A DNA stretch of 64,000 nucleotides, taken from positions 62,001-126,000 of the forward strand of contig NZ_JBBCAS010000001.1 of assembly GCF_037203765.1 (NCBI RefSeq). The letters are read 5' to 3'. The notes below the pieces were generated by a model, which had not been told where the DNA came from, did no database searches, and saw only the letters and a list, made by a program, of their open reading frames with translations. The translations under genes and the position numbers were made by a program. The stretch is from Sediminicola sp037203765 (GTDB lineage: Bacteria; Bacteroidota; Bacteroidia; Flavobacteriales; Flavobacteriaceae). The first letter of the stretch is position 1; the number at the start of each line of letters is the position of its first letter. Below are positions 32,432 through 41,770 of this stretch, piece after piece.

Positions 32432-33016
32432 TTAATCTACCTCGGCCAACATACCGTCCAAGTAATAGCAATCTGTCTGCTCTTTAAGCACGGCCAATCC
32501 TTCCTCTCTAGGCTGTAAAGGATTTATTTTAACTTCTTCCCCATTGGGCATGTACACAATGTAAAAACCTTCTTTAAAGGAAGAAAGCTTTATAATTTCT
32601 CCATTGGGTTTAATGGCATTCCATGATTTTTCATGGGGCTTATAGACCAAATCAACCTTGTTGCCTTTTTTAGGGCCTTCCAATACAGTAATTTCCATTC
32701 TGTTTTTAGAGGCAATCATTTCATAGGTATTACCGTCTTTTTCCACGATCTGTACTTCCGAATCCCCATCATCCATGGCGATTGGATTGGAACCCGACCA
32801 AAATTCGATCACGTTGAAGATTAGCGCATCCCCTACGAAAAAGAGGCCATACACGGGAATAATGTTGAGTCCCCAAAAGATCAAGTTGTTCACGAACCTA
32901 CTATCGGAAACACCCTGATTCCAATCTTTCAGGTTGTTGAAGGCACTAAAAGAGCCCAAACAACTGGAGAACAATAAGGACAGGGAAAGAAAACTGCAGG
33001 CTATCAATTTTTTCAT
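32432..33016 (-). CDS. DUF3332 family lipoprotein
   Basis: A 194-residue lipoprotein (lipobox LLFSSC, Cys near residue 19). Residues 25-75 (FNNLKDWNQGVSDSRFVNN, then a hydrophobic segment and a second NVIEFWSGSNP motif) match DUF3332; the rest is beta-rich. Function unknown. It is convergent with the SDR gene and separated from the OmpA operon by 87 bp. Confidence 0.85.
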   Translation of the reverse strand: MKKLIACSFLSLSLLFSSCLGSFSAFNNLKDWNQGVSDSRFVNNLIFWGLNIIPVYGLFFVGDALIFNVIEFWSGSNPIAMDDGDSEVQIVEKDGNTYEMIASKNRMEITVLEGPKKGNKVDLVYKPHEKSWNAIKPNGEIIKLSSFKEGFYIVYMPNGEEVKINPLQPREEGLAVLKEQTDCYYLDGMLAEVD

Positions 33017-33103
33017 AATATGGTAGTTTTATTGTTTGATATGTTAAAATTAACCGCTCCCCGCTCTAAAAACCATCCCTATTAAATAAAAAAAGGACTC
33101 ATA

Positions 33104-35095
33104 TCAATATTTTATAATCTCGAACTCGCTCCTTCTATTTTTTTGATGGTCTACCTCTGAGCATTCAGCACTGCAATCCATAAGCGGTATAGATTCTCCA
33201 TACCCCTTAAAACTCATCCTTCTTGCATCTACACCACCCACAGTTGACAAATAATTTCTGGTGGACTCTGCCCTTTTCTCGGAAAGCACCTGATTGTAAA
33301 TATCGGTTCCCCTATTGTCTGTATGGGCACTGATTTTAATCTGAAGGCTTGGATATTTAATCATTTTGGCAGTTAGCCCATCCAATATTTTTTTGGAGTC
33401 ACTGCGGATCTCCCACCTGTCAAAATCAAAATAAATAGGCGGCATGTCAAAATACAACTTGCCGTCCTTACTAATGATTCTAGGGGGATCGGGGTCTGCC
33501 AATAATAGTTTGATTACCTCTTGGGAAGCCACTGATTTGTCCTTAATAATATCTTCAATTAGAGCTGTTTCATTTTTAACAAGCAATATCACATGTTTTT
33601 GATCTTGCTCGTCTTTTGCATCCACCACCATCACTTTGTCAAGATAACCCACTACCCTTACTTCATAAGTATATGTCCCGGGCAAAAGATTGCTGTTGAA
33701 CCGGGCAATACTGTCCAAAGTGTTCTGATAAACAATACTATCGTTTAAATACAGTACAACTTCTGAATTGGGGATGTACTCGTGGGTTACCATATCCCTT
33801 ACTTCAAACTGATTGATGTATTCTCGTTTAAAAATCTCCCCTGTTTGCTCAAAACTGTAGACATCATCATTTTTGTCATCCCGGTTGGAGGCGAAATAAC
33901 CTGTTTTAATATCATTGTACCGCATTCCAAAATCGTCATAACGGGAATTGATGGGTGCCCCTAAATTTATTGGTTTACTAAATTTTCCGTCCTTCCATTC
34001 AGATACAAATACATCTAACATACCCAGTCCCAAATGACCATTGGATGAAAAAAACAAATGCCCTTCTTCTGAAATATATGGGAACTGCTCCCTATTCTCC
34101 GTATTGACAATGTAGCTCAAGTTTTTTAGCGTACCATAGGTGCCATCACCATTGATGGTCACGTAATAAATGTCGTATTCGCCTACACTTCCAAGGACAT
34201 TCGAAGAGAAATACAGTCTTTTCCCATCCGGACTTAGGGTTGGGTGTTCAAAGGTATACTCACTTGAACTAAAAGGAAGTTTGGTAGGCTTCTGCCATTT
34301 GCCGTCCCTTTTAACACTAATAAACAACTGCACATTGTTATTGTTGTCCTCATCAAAGACAGCCTTGCCTTCTTCAATATCGCTTTTGGAAAGATATAGG
34401 GTATCCCCACTTTTAGAAAAACAGAATGACCCTTCATGAAGACTGGAATTTATCGAACTAGAGATGGAACTTGGCTCGCCCACCGCTTTATTCTCCTTAT
34501 TGACACCAAAACTGTAAATATCGAGGAACGGCCTATGGGTCCAATTGTACTTTTTATCATTCGCATTTCCCCTATCGGATGTAAAATAAATGGAGTCCCC
34601 TAATTTTAGGGCTCCGAAATCTGCCGCATCAGAATTGAAAGGAGCCTTTTTTATTTCATAATCCGCCTTCTTAAGCTTAAAGGTCTCTACCTCTTCCCTT
34701 GCCTCATCTTTACGGGGAGGCAGTATTCCCCTGTTATTTTTGAACAACACCAGATAATCTATTGCCCTTTCATAGTCGCCCACCGCCGAAAGGAACTGAT
34801 AGTGCATAAAATTATACTTATTGTCGTAGTATTTGTCTTCCTCCTTGAATCTACCATTGAACAATTGGGCTAGGGACTGAATGGCCTTTTCATATTGAAA
34901 GGTGTTATAATAACATATGGCCAATTTTTGTAAGGTTTCCTTACTGTTGTCCTTTTTCCATTGCAATTCATAGAATTCTGCGGCATTGAGGTAATCTCCT
35001 GCCTCAAAATAGCGGTCAGCCCTATTCTTCTGTCCCAATACCGATTGGAAACCAATAATAAAGACAATAATGGCGAGTTTTTTTACCATAATCAA
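33104..35095 (-). CDS. OmpA family protein with PD40/TPR regions (type IX secretion associated)
   Basis: A 663-residue envelope protein: signal peptide (residues 1-21), TPR-like helices (about 25-110; ADRYFEAGDYLNAAEFYEL), a WD40-like PD40 propeller (about 150-430; FTSDRGNAND, PDGKRLYFSSN, DIYYVT, FASNRD), a carboxypeptidase-regulatory-like beta domain (about 435-510) and a C-terminal OmpA peptidoglycan-binding domain (about 550-663; YFDFDRWEIRSDS, SAHTDNRGTDIYNQVLSEKR split core). This architecture resembles PorE/SprE-group OmpA proteins coupled to PorP/SprF. It overlaps the PorP/SprF gene by 4 bases. Confidence 0.92.
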   Translation of the reverse strand: MIMVKKLAIIVFIIGFQSVLGQKNRADRYFEAGDYLNAAEFYELQWKKDNSKETLQKLAICYYNTFQYEKAIQSLAQLFNGRFKEEDKYYDNKYNFMHYQFLSAVGDYERAIDYLVLFKNNRGILPPRKDEAREEVETFKLKKADYEIKKAPFNSDAADFGALKLGDSIYFTSDRGNANDKKYNWTHRPFLDIYSFGVNKENKAVGEPSSISSSINSSLHEGSFCFSKSGDTLYLSKSDIEEGKAVFDEDNNNNVQLFISVKRDGKWQKPTKLPFSSSEYTFEHPTLSPDGKRLYFSSNVLGSVGEYDIYYVTINGDGTYGTLKNLSYIVNTENREQFPYISEEGHLFFSSNGHLGLGMLDVFVSEWKDGKFSKPINLGAPINSRYDDFGMRYNDIKTGYFASNRDDKNDDVYSFEQTGEIFKREYINQFEVRDMVTHEYIPNSEVVLYLNDSIVYQNTLDSIARFNSNLLPGTYTYEVRVVGYLDKVMVVDAKDEQDQKHVILLVKNETALIEDIIKDKSVASQEVIKLLLADPDPPRIISKDGKLYFDMPPIYFDFDRWEIRSDSKKILDGLTAKMIKYPSLQIKISAHTDNRGTDIYNQVLSEKRAESTRNYLSTVGGVDARRMSFKGYGESIPLMDCSAECSEVDHQKNRRSEFEIIKY

Positions 35096-35994
35096 TAGAA
35101 CCTTGGTGAGGTATATTTTTTAGATCTTACAAATTCAAAATTGTACAATAGGATGATTTCGTGGCTACCATTATTGAAATCATTCAATTTATTTGTATTA
35201 TAATCGTAGGCGTAACCTATTCTAAAATTATAGGCAAGATCCACAGCAGCCAAAAAAGCGACAGACTCTTGATACCTATAGGAAATCCCTGCTTCAAAGG
35301 TATCATAGACCAATGCATTCATAGACAGGTCAAAGCTCAGGGGTGTACCCAATGCTTGTTTTACCACAAAGGACGGTTTAAGTTTTAAGTCCCTGTTCAT
35401 CTCAAAAATATATCCGGACATAAGGTAGAATTGCATCTTGCGCTCATATAGGTTTTCGTTGTTGGAATTGATATCAGCAGGAAGAAAATTAGGCGCAGAC
35501 AGGCCTATATAGTAGTTGTCTGAAAACAAAAAAGCCCCTGCCCCTATATTGATCAAGGTCCTATTACTATTTTGAAAACTAGGGTCTTGATTTACATTGG
35601 TTCGGGAAAAATCGAAGGCCAGGTCACTGATCCCCGCCTTAAGACCCATGGAAAGTTTTGTGTCCCTGTTCAGTTGTATGATATAGGCATAATTGACCCC
35701 AAAGGTATTTTCGGTAAGTACATCCCCTATCTGGTCATTGACATAATTAAAGCTTAATTCCGTTTTCTCATTTAAGGGCAGATTCGCAAAAACATTTGCT
35801 GTTCTGGGGGCACCTTCTATACCTGTCCATTGGGTCCTGTAAAGGCTGCCCAAATAAAGAATTCCCGGGTCATTGGTCACGTAAGCGGGGTTCACCACAT
35901 TCATATTGTACATATACTGGGTATACTGTGCTTCCTGTTGTGCGCTGCACAGGGCGACAAGGAATAGTAATATGATGCTTATGTTCTGTTTCAT
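35092..35994 (-). CDS. PorP/SprF family type IX secretion system membrane protein
   Basis: A 300-residue outer-membrane beta-barrel protein of the PorP/SprF family, with signal peptide (residues 1-18) and the conserved start AQYTQYMYNMNVVNPAY (about 22-38). In Flavobacterium SprF-type proteins are needed for exporting specific large adhesins; here the upstream gene encodes a type B sorting-domain protein and the downstream gene an OmpA protein, a three-gene arrangement repeated many times in flavobacterial genomes. The start follows the cargo gene stop by 3 bp. Confidence 0.93.
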   Translation of the reverse strand: MKQNISIILLFLVALCSAQQEAQYTQYMYNMNVVNPAYVTNDPGILYLGSLYRTQWTGIEGAPRTANVFANLPLNEKTELSFNYVNDQIGDVLTENTFGVNYAYIIQLNRDTKLSMGLKAGISDLAFDFSRTNVNQDPSFQNSNRTLINIGAGAFLFSDNYYIGLSAPNFLPADINSNNENLYERKMQFYLMSGYIFEMNRDLKLKPSFVVKQALGTPLSFDLSMNALVYDTFEAGISYRYQESVAFLAAVDLAYNFRIGYAYDYNTNKLNDFNNGSHEIILLYNFEFVRSKKYTSPRFY

Positions 35995-35997
35995 GCA

Positions 35998-38688
35998 CTA
36001 TTTACTCAAATAAAAAGTATCCTGGAATGCTCCATTAATATTATCGTTGGGCTCAAATACAAAGAAATAGACCCCAGAGGGCAGATCATTACCCAAACTA
36101 GGTGCTATATTTGAAAGGCCAGAAAAATAAGGCGTCCCTGTTCTTCCCTTGTAAACTTTTGCCCCGAACCTATTATAGATGGTAATCTGGAAATCTGGAA
36201 ACGCATTTTCAAGATCCCCCAAATCCAAAACATCATTGATACCGTCGTTATTGGGAGAAACACCGTCCATTACATTTGGTTTGCAGTTGTTGGCAGCACC
36301 AATATTAAAAATGGTAACGGTCATGGGCACTCTTACCGATTCACATCCGTTCGGGTCCACATTGGCTACATAATATGTTTTGTTTTTCAATACCGAATCC
36401 GCACTTAAAACTTCATCAGATTCTAGCGATTCGTACCAAACGAAATCCATATTACTGTTAACGTTTACAGACTGAAGGGTAGCCCCTTCCAAAATACAAT
36501 AGCTCTGATCTGAAACCATGGGGGCCTCAACGGTGGTTATACTAACCTGAATGGCTGCCATATCCGGGGTGCATGTATTTCCTCTATCGATTCTATATTC
36601 CAACCCCAAAGTACTATTAGAGACCGTAACGAGATCTAGTATCCCTTGATCCACCAAGGTATTGGACGAGGTAATATAAAAATCCCCATCGGTATCTGTT
36701 GCACTGTCCAATAATAGGAATAAATCTACCAGCCCTTCAGACTGACAAAGAGTAACATTAAAATCCATTCCGGCTTCAGGTTTTGGATTGACCGTAACAC
36801 TGACAATTGCCTCCTCGGCCGCACAGGGTCCATTAGCAGGCACCGTATATACATAATCCCCCGACACACCCGTATTTGGATCAAAAACACCCATAAAAGA
36901 CTCGGAATACCCCCCTGGCCCACTCCAAGTTCCATTACTGCTTTTTGTTCCGGTAAGCAAATCAAACAGGTTAAAAGCGGCGGCATCGGAGCAAAACTCA
37001 ATGCTGGTTCCCACACCGGCAAAACTTGGTTCGAAAACCGTAAAATTCAATTGGGCTTCATCTACACAGCTCCCGTTATTTGTGGTAGTATAGGTAAAAT
37101 TATAAGTCTGGCTACCTACTAATGGAGCAGCAACAAAATCATTTGGGATTACATTACCTAGACCATCGGTCCACTCCCCATTGGAACCTCTATAAACTGC
37201 CGTACCATTGGTTGCCAAATGGGAAATAAGATCTATGGGAGCACCATCCATGCACAGCTCTATATTAGCTGTGTCCTCACCTGCGTACAAAGGGTCTGTT
37301 ATGACCACGGTCACCAGAGCACTTTCGGAACCACAAGGTGTTGCACTGCTGAAACTCGCATCACATTCATTGGATTTATAACTGAGTGTTGGGCAGTTGC
37401 CACTGCAGTTGATTGACGCATCCACATCGTATCTAAATACATAGGTTCCCACCCCAAGACCCGATATATCCACAACGCCTGCGGTAGTTATGGCAGGGGT
37501 GGCAGGGCCTGAAACGAAAGACCAATGGGCTTGGTCTCCCGGTTGGTAATCATAGGTAATACCATTTTCAGTGGTGAATACCAATTCATCCAGTAGGTCA
37601 ATGGATGCAGGTTGGGTCCCATCCCTACAAACAATCCGATCCTGAGCCTGACCAAATGGTCGTAGGGCTTCAAAAATTATAAATGGAATTTCCGTTTCAG
37701 AATCAAAGCAGACCCCAGACCTTTTCTTGGCCGAATATTTAAAAGTAAATATTTCATAACCAAATCTGGGATTTGTACTGATCAGGTTATCGTATATATT
37801 TCTTATGTTCACTAACTGATCTGCCGGGTTGGATACCTCTCCTACAGTATTTAGACTTCCTGACCAGGTTCCTTCCAAATCTTCATCCAAAAGGTAAAGG
37901 TCATTGGACAGGGAAATATCAACATCATAGATGCCATTAATGATATCCTGTTCACAAATAGCGGCCGGATTGGACTCACCAGTGGAAGGCCTCCTGACCA
38001 CAGAGACTCTAACATTTGTTCGCGATTCGGGAGTACAAGAACCTATCCCAGGAACAACATAGGTCAATGTGAAGGTCTCCTCTATGATACCACCTCCCGG
38101 TCGATAGGGAATATCCACATACAGATCTGACCCATCTATTTCTACAAAGCTTGGACTGCTACCTTCATAAATCCATGAACCGTTGAGATGTGGACTTGGT
38201 GTTGTCTGCAAGGCCTCAAAAAGATTGTACGGTTCTATGTCTGTACACGGACTCTCTGAGTTACACACTTGGGCATTAACAGAATTTGGTCCCGAGGGTG
38301 GCAGTGCGGTTCCTGAAAAAGCCCCTAGGATGACATTCATTATTAAAGCAGGGTCCGGACATCCATTTTGATAAAGGATATACGTATAATCATCGGCAGC
38401 CTCCGATGCATTGGAAAGTCCCCATAGATTTACGTCCCCAGTATTCGGATCAAGGACAAAATCAAAATTAGGGTCATTCCATGTTCCTATTCCCACATTA
38501 TCACCCGTGGCATTGAAGTATTCGTCGTAAAGATTTATTATTCCATCAGGAAAAGTATCGCCGTCGCCATCAATGACGGTCATATCACAAATGGTGATCG
38601 TGACAGTCCCTTTATCTTCACATTGGGCGTGGATACCATAGGGCATCACCAATATTAAAGCAATGAGAATTCTTTGAAGTCTGTTCAA
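35998..38688 (-). CDS. large secreted protein with type B gliding-associated C-terminal sorting domain
   Basis: An 896-residue exported protein: signal peptide (residues 1-22, ending GIHAQ), repeated beta-sandwich regions rich in cysteine, Gly, Asp and Asn (repeating ELCMDGAPIDLISHLATN-like units: LCxxxxxxDLxxLL), and a C-terminal type IX sorting domain of the gliding-associated kind (VSPNNDGINDVLDLG, then ITIYNRFGAKVYKG, near residues 805-845). Such proteins are exported by the type IX system and attached or released as adhesins. It is short for the group, which often exceeds 1500 residues. It forms an operon with the PorP and OmpA genes. Confidence 0.9.
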   Translation of the reverse strand: MNRLQRILIALILVMPYGIHAQCEDKGTVTITICDMTVIDGDGDTFPDGIINLYDEYFNATGDNVGIGTWNDPNFDFVLDPNTGDVNLWGLSNASEAADDYTYILYQNGCPDPALIMNVILGAFSGTALPPSGPNSVNAQVCNSESPCTDIEPYNLFEALQTTPSPHLNGSWIYEGSSPSFVEIDGSDLYVDIPYRPGGGIIEETFTLTYVVPGIGSCTPESRTNVRVSVVRRPSTGESNPAAICEQDIINGIYDVDISLSNDLYLLDEDLEGTWSGSLNTVGEVSNPADQLVNIRNIYDNLISTNPRFGYEIFTFKYSAKKRSGVCFDSETEIPFIIFEALRPFGQAQDRIVCRDGTQPASIDLLDELVFTTENGITYDYQPGDQAHWSFVSGPATPAITTAGVVDISGLGVGTYVFRYDVDASINCSGNCPTLSYKSNECDASFSSATPCGSESALVTVVITDPLYAGEDTANIELCMDGAPIDLISHLATNGTAVYRGSNGEWTDGLGNVIPNDFVAAPLVGSQTYNFTYTTTNNGSCVDEAQLNFTVFEPSFAGVGTSIEFCSDAAAFNLFDLLTGTKSSNGTWSGPGGYSESFMGVFDPNTGVSGDYVYTVPANGPCAAEEAIVSVTVNPKPEAGMDFNVTLCQSEGLVDLFLLLDSATDTDGDFYITSSNTLVDQGILDLVTVSNSTLGLEYRIDRGNTCTPDMAAIQVSITTVEAPMVSDQSYCILEGATLQSVNVNSNMDFVWYESLESDEVLSADSVLKNKTYYVANVDPNGCESVRVPMTVTIFNIGAANNCKPNVMDGVSPNNDGINDVLDLGDLENAFPDFQITIYNRFGAKVYKGRTGTPYFSGLSNIAPSLGNDLPSGVYFFVFEPNDNINGAFQDTFYLSK

Positions 38689-38862
38689 TTTGGCTGGTTT
38701 ACAATCAAAAATATTGAATTTATTTTGATAAAAACGATTTTTTCAGTCACCCAAATAAGAAGTTGGCTCAAAAAAAAATATTAATTACGCACTTTACCGT
38801 CCGTTTTTACCTACATTCTCAACACAGGGGCCAACATGTTACCCAATGAAAATAAGTCATAA

Positions 38863-38893
38863 AAAAACCCCCTTTGTTTCCAAAGAGGGTTTT
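38863..38893 (-). terminator. terminator of rplU-rpmA
   Basis: Minus strand: CCCTCTTTG / CAAAGGGGG arms (one mismatch) with a 4-base loop and a run of seven T residues, about 22 bases after the rpmA stop. Confidence 0.85.
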
Positions 38894-38914
38894 AAATTTT
38901 AAAAGAGCGGTTCC

Positions 38915-39175
38915 TTATGCCTCGAAAGGTTCAATGGAAACGAAGGATTTACCTCCTGCTTTCTTCTCAAATTTTACAAGACCATCAACTCTAGCGTGTA
39001 GGGTATGATCTTTTCCAGCATAAACATTTTCACCTGGATTATGCTTAGTACCACGTTGTCTTACGATGATATTTCCAGCAACAGCAGCTTGTCCACCAAA
39101 AATCTTAACGCCCAAACGTTTCGATTCTGATTCCCTACCGTTCTTGGAACTACCAACACCTTTCTTATGTGCCAT
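38915..39175 (-). CDS. rpmA: 50S ribosomal protein L27
   Basis: Large-subunit protein near the peptidyl transferase centre (86 residues). Begins MAHKKGVGSSKNGRESESKRLGVK, the typical L27 start without the N-terminal extension seen in Firmicutes, followed by GGQAAVAGNIIVRQRGTKHNPGENV (split core GxxVxAGxIIVRQRGT). Follows rplU by 22 bp in the usual order. Confidence 0.97.
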   Translation of the reverse strand: MAHKKGVGSSKNGRESESKRLGVKIFGGQAAVAGNIIVRQRGTKHNPGENVYAGKDHTLHARVDGLVKFEKKAGGKSFVSIEPFEA

Positions 39176-39197
39176 GATATTTTGTTTTAATTCTTAA

Positions 39198-39710
39198 CTA
39201 TTTACTTAAAGCGTCAATCAAGTCAGATTTTTTCATTGAAGAAATCCCTTCGATACCTTTTGCTTTTGCCATCTCTTTCAACTCAGCAACAGTATATTTG
39301 CTTAAGTCTTCAGTTTGGGCAGCCTCTTTTTTAGGAGCGGCAGCAGCTGGTTTAGCTTCTTTCTTTGGAGCTTCTTTCTTAGCAGCTTTTGTAGCGCCGG
39401 AAGCAACAATACTTTCAATTACAATCTCAGTCAAATACTGACGGTGACCGTTTTTCTTTTTGTAACCCTTACGTCTTTTCTTTTTGAAGACGATTACTTT
39501 GTCACCCTTAAGGTGCTTTACGACTTTCGCCTCAACAGCGGCTCCGTCTATAGCTGGGGCGCCAATTGTGATGTCCTTACCATCTTCCAACAAAAGAACG
39601 TTATCAAAGGTAACTTTGCTACCTTCTTCGTCTTGCAAGCGGTGAACATACACTTTTTGGTCTTTTGCAACTTTAAATTGCTGCCCTGCTATCTCTACAA
39701 TTGCGTACAT
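39198..39710 (-). CDS. rplU: 50S ribosomal protein L21 with C-terminal SAP/Rho-N-like extension
   Basis: Large-subunit protein. Residues 1-105 are the L21 domain (MYAIVEIAGQQFKV; FKKKRRKGYKKKNGHRQ near 76-92). An Ala/Lys/Glu linker (about 108-135) leads to a helical extension, LSKYTVAELKEMAKAKGI and KKSDLIDALSK, resembling SAP or Rho-N domains, giving 170 residues in place of about 103. The extension is usual in Bacteroidota. Confidence 0.96.
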   Translation of the reverse strand: MYAIVEIAGQQFKVAKDQKVYVHRLQDEEGSKVTFDNVLLLEDGKDITIGAPAIDGAAVEAKVVKHLKGDKVIVFKKKRRKGYKKKNGHRQYLTEIVIESIVASGATKAAKKEAPKKEAKPAAAAPKKEAAQTEDLSKYTVAELKEMAKAKGIEGISSMKKSDLIDALSK

Positions 39711-39764
39711 AGCGTGTATATTAATTATTAATTCAAAGATTACCTATTTTTACATAGGCGGGTG

Positions 39765-39794
39765 CAAATATACTGCTAAATTGCTAACCTACAA
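39765..39794 (-). promoter_or_regulatory. promoter of rplU-rpmA
   Basis: Minus strand: TTG (39792-39794), 19 bases, TATATTTG (39765-39772), a perfect Bacteroidota promoter, about 55 bases upstream of the rplU start. Confidence 0.75.
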
Positions 39795-39824
39795 GTGTTT
39801 TTTTATTTTTAATGAGGTTGTTTT

Positions 39825-40265
39825 TTAATTTTTCTTAGTTGTTTTGAACAACTGCATAAAGGCCAAGGTCAACACCAAGGAAGTGGAAAAACCCATGATA
39901 GCTACCGTAAAGAAAACGATCCCCCCTTCTGTCTTATAATCTTTGAACCAAACCTTGGATAGCTCAGCCAAGAAACCAGTATTAATTTCTGTAGCATAAA
40001 AGGCGAAAAAAATAGTAAATATAATGGTCGCCATAAATCCAGTAACGATACCAGCACTAAACCCTTTAGCATAGTTGAAGGCATTCCCGTCCTGAATACG
40101 GAGGTACTTGATGGCCTCGTAAATCCCGAAGCCGGTGATAACACCGTTAAAAAGACTGTAAAATACATTGGTATGCAGGCCAAAAAGCGACAATATTAAA
40201 AAGTACGCAATCAGGGAGCCACTGGTGGCAATTCCAAATCTAATAGGAAGAGCAAATCTCATCAT
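39825..40265 (-). CDS. DUF4199 family membrane protein
   Basis: A 146-residue inner-membrane protein with four hydrophobic helices (about 10-28, 36-52, 68-90, 112-138), matching DUF4199, a small Bacteroidota family of unknown function. The loop EAIKYLRIQDGNAFNYAKGF (about 47-66) is the conserved segment. Divergent from the M16 pair. Confidence 0.85.
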   Translation of the reverse strand: MMRFALPIRFGIATSGSLIAYFLILSLFGLHTNVFYSLFNGVITGFGIYEAIKYLRIQDGNAFNYAKGFSAGIVTGFMATIIFTIFFAFYATEINTGFLAELSKVWFKDYKTEGGIVFFTVAIMGFSTSLVLTLAFMQLFKTTKKN

Positions 40266-40443
40266 ATGCTAATAATTTTGGTTTAGACCATTAAGTTACA
40301 GAATATTCATCATTTCTTCCAATAATTCTCTATAAAGAATTAAGAAGCCCGCAAAAATATACAGAAAATACTCTTCATTGTTGTAACAAATTCTGTATTT
40401 TGCTACTAACTAAACACAATCGAGAATTTAAACACTGATTACA

Positions 40444-41766
40444 ATGAAAGGAAAATTATTATTGGCTGTTTGTACGCTGTTCACAGCAACACAGATAGGG
40501 GCCCAAGAAGTGGCCTATGAGGAATATGACCTGGACAATGGACTCCATGTCATTTTACACCAGGACAATTCCGCTCCCTTGGTGACCACTTCTGTGATGT
40601 ACCATGTAGGGGGCAAGGACAGAACGGAAGGAAGGACAGGATTTGCCCATTTTTTTGAACACCTTCTTTTTGAAGGGACCAAAAACATAGAAAGAGGCAA
40701 GTGGTTCGAAATAGTATCTTCCAATGGCGGAAGGAACAATGCCAACACCTCTCAAGACAGAACCTACTACTATGAAGTATTCCCCTCCAACAATTTAAAA
40801 TTGGGACTTTGGTTGGAATCTGAGCGCATGCTTCATCCAGTGATTGACCAAAAAGGGATAGATACTCAAAATGAGGTGGTAAAGGAAGAGAAGAGACTAC
40901 GCTATGACAATTCACCCTATGGCCAGATTCTTCCCGTAGTGGGCAAGAGCCTGTTTGAAAAACACCCTTACAAGGACCCGAACATTGGATATATGGCAGA
41001 CCTTGATGCCGCCACCCTAGAGGATGTAGTGGCCTACAACAAAAAGTATTATGTTCCAAACAATGCTGTTTTGGTTGTAGCGGGTGATATCAATATCAGT
41101 GAGACCAAAAAAATGATACAGGATTATTTTGCACCTATCCCGAAGGGAGCACCTGTGACCAGAAATTATCCTACCGAAGAACCAATTACCAAAGAAGTTG
41201 AAATTACGGCCTACGACGCCAATATCCAGATACCGGCGGCCATTGTGGGATACAGAACTCCCGGCTTTAAAGAAAGGGATGCCTATGTTCTGGATATGAT
41301 ATCATCTTACCTTAGTGACGGAAAGAGCTCAAAACTTTACAAAAAAATGGTGGACGAGCAGAAACAGGCCCTTCAAATTGGCGCCTTTAATATTGGGCAG
41401 GAAGATTATGGAATGTACCTCATTTTTGGGCTTCCTGTAGGTGAAACTAGTCTGGACACCTTGGTCTCCGAGGCAGAGGAAGAAATTGCCAAGGTGAGAA
41501 CCGATCTGATCTCAGAAAAAGATTACCAAAAACTACAGAACAAATTTGAAAATAGATTCGTGAATTCCAATTCAAGCGTGGAAGGAATCGCAGGATCATT
41601 GGCAACCAATTATCTTCTTTACGGGGACACCTCCCTGATCAATAAGGAAATCGAAATCTACAGATCTATTTCCAGAGAAGAAATGAAGGCTGTTGCCAAC
41701 AAATATCTGAACCCTAACCAACGCGTGGTTATCGATTATTTACCAGAACAAAAACCAGCAAATTAA
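40444..41766 (+). CDS. M16 family zinc metallopeptidase (catalytic subunit)
   Basis: A 440-residue exported M16B protease with a signal peptide (residues 1-20). The inverted zinc motif is HFFEH at residues 69-73, and the distal glutamate lies in the NEVVKEEKR segment about 75 residues later, so the active site is complete. The Arg/Tyr motif region follows in the second M16 half. The next gene, 4 bp downstream, encodes a partner lacking the zinc motif; together they would form a heterodimeric clamshell in the periplasm, like mitochondrial processing peptidase. Confidence 0.93.
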   Translation: MKGKLLLAVCTLFTATQIGAQEVAYEEYDLDNGLHVILHQDNSAPLVTTSVMYHVGGKDRTEGRTGFAHFFEHLLFEGTKNIERGKWFEIVSSNGGRNNANTSQDRTYYYEVFPSNNLKLGLWLESERMLHPVIDQKGIDTQNEVVKEEKRLRYDNSPYGQILPVVGKSLFEKHPYKDPNIGYMADLDAATLEDVVAYNKKYYVPNNAVLVVAGDINISETKKMIQDYFAPIPKGAPVTRNYPTEEPITKEVEITAYDANIQIPAAIVGYRTPGFKERDAYVLDMISSYLSDGKSSKLYKKMVDEQKQALQIGAFNIGQEDYGMYLIFGLPVGETSLDTLVSEAEEEIAKVRTDLISEKDYQKLQNKFENRFVNSNSSVEGIAGSLATNYLLYGDTSLINKEIEIYRSISREEMKAVANKYLNPNQRVVIDYLPEQKPAN

Positions 41767-41770
41767 CAAC

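Noticed and set aside
40550..41059. 169-codon minus-strand frame antisense to the M16 protease gene
   Set aside because: Antisense shadow of a conserved gene with intact zinc motif; composition unlike a real protein.
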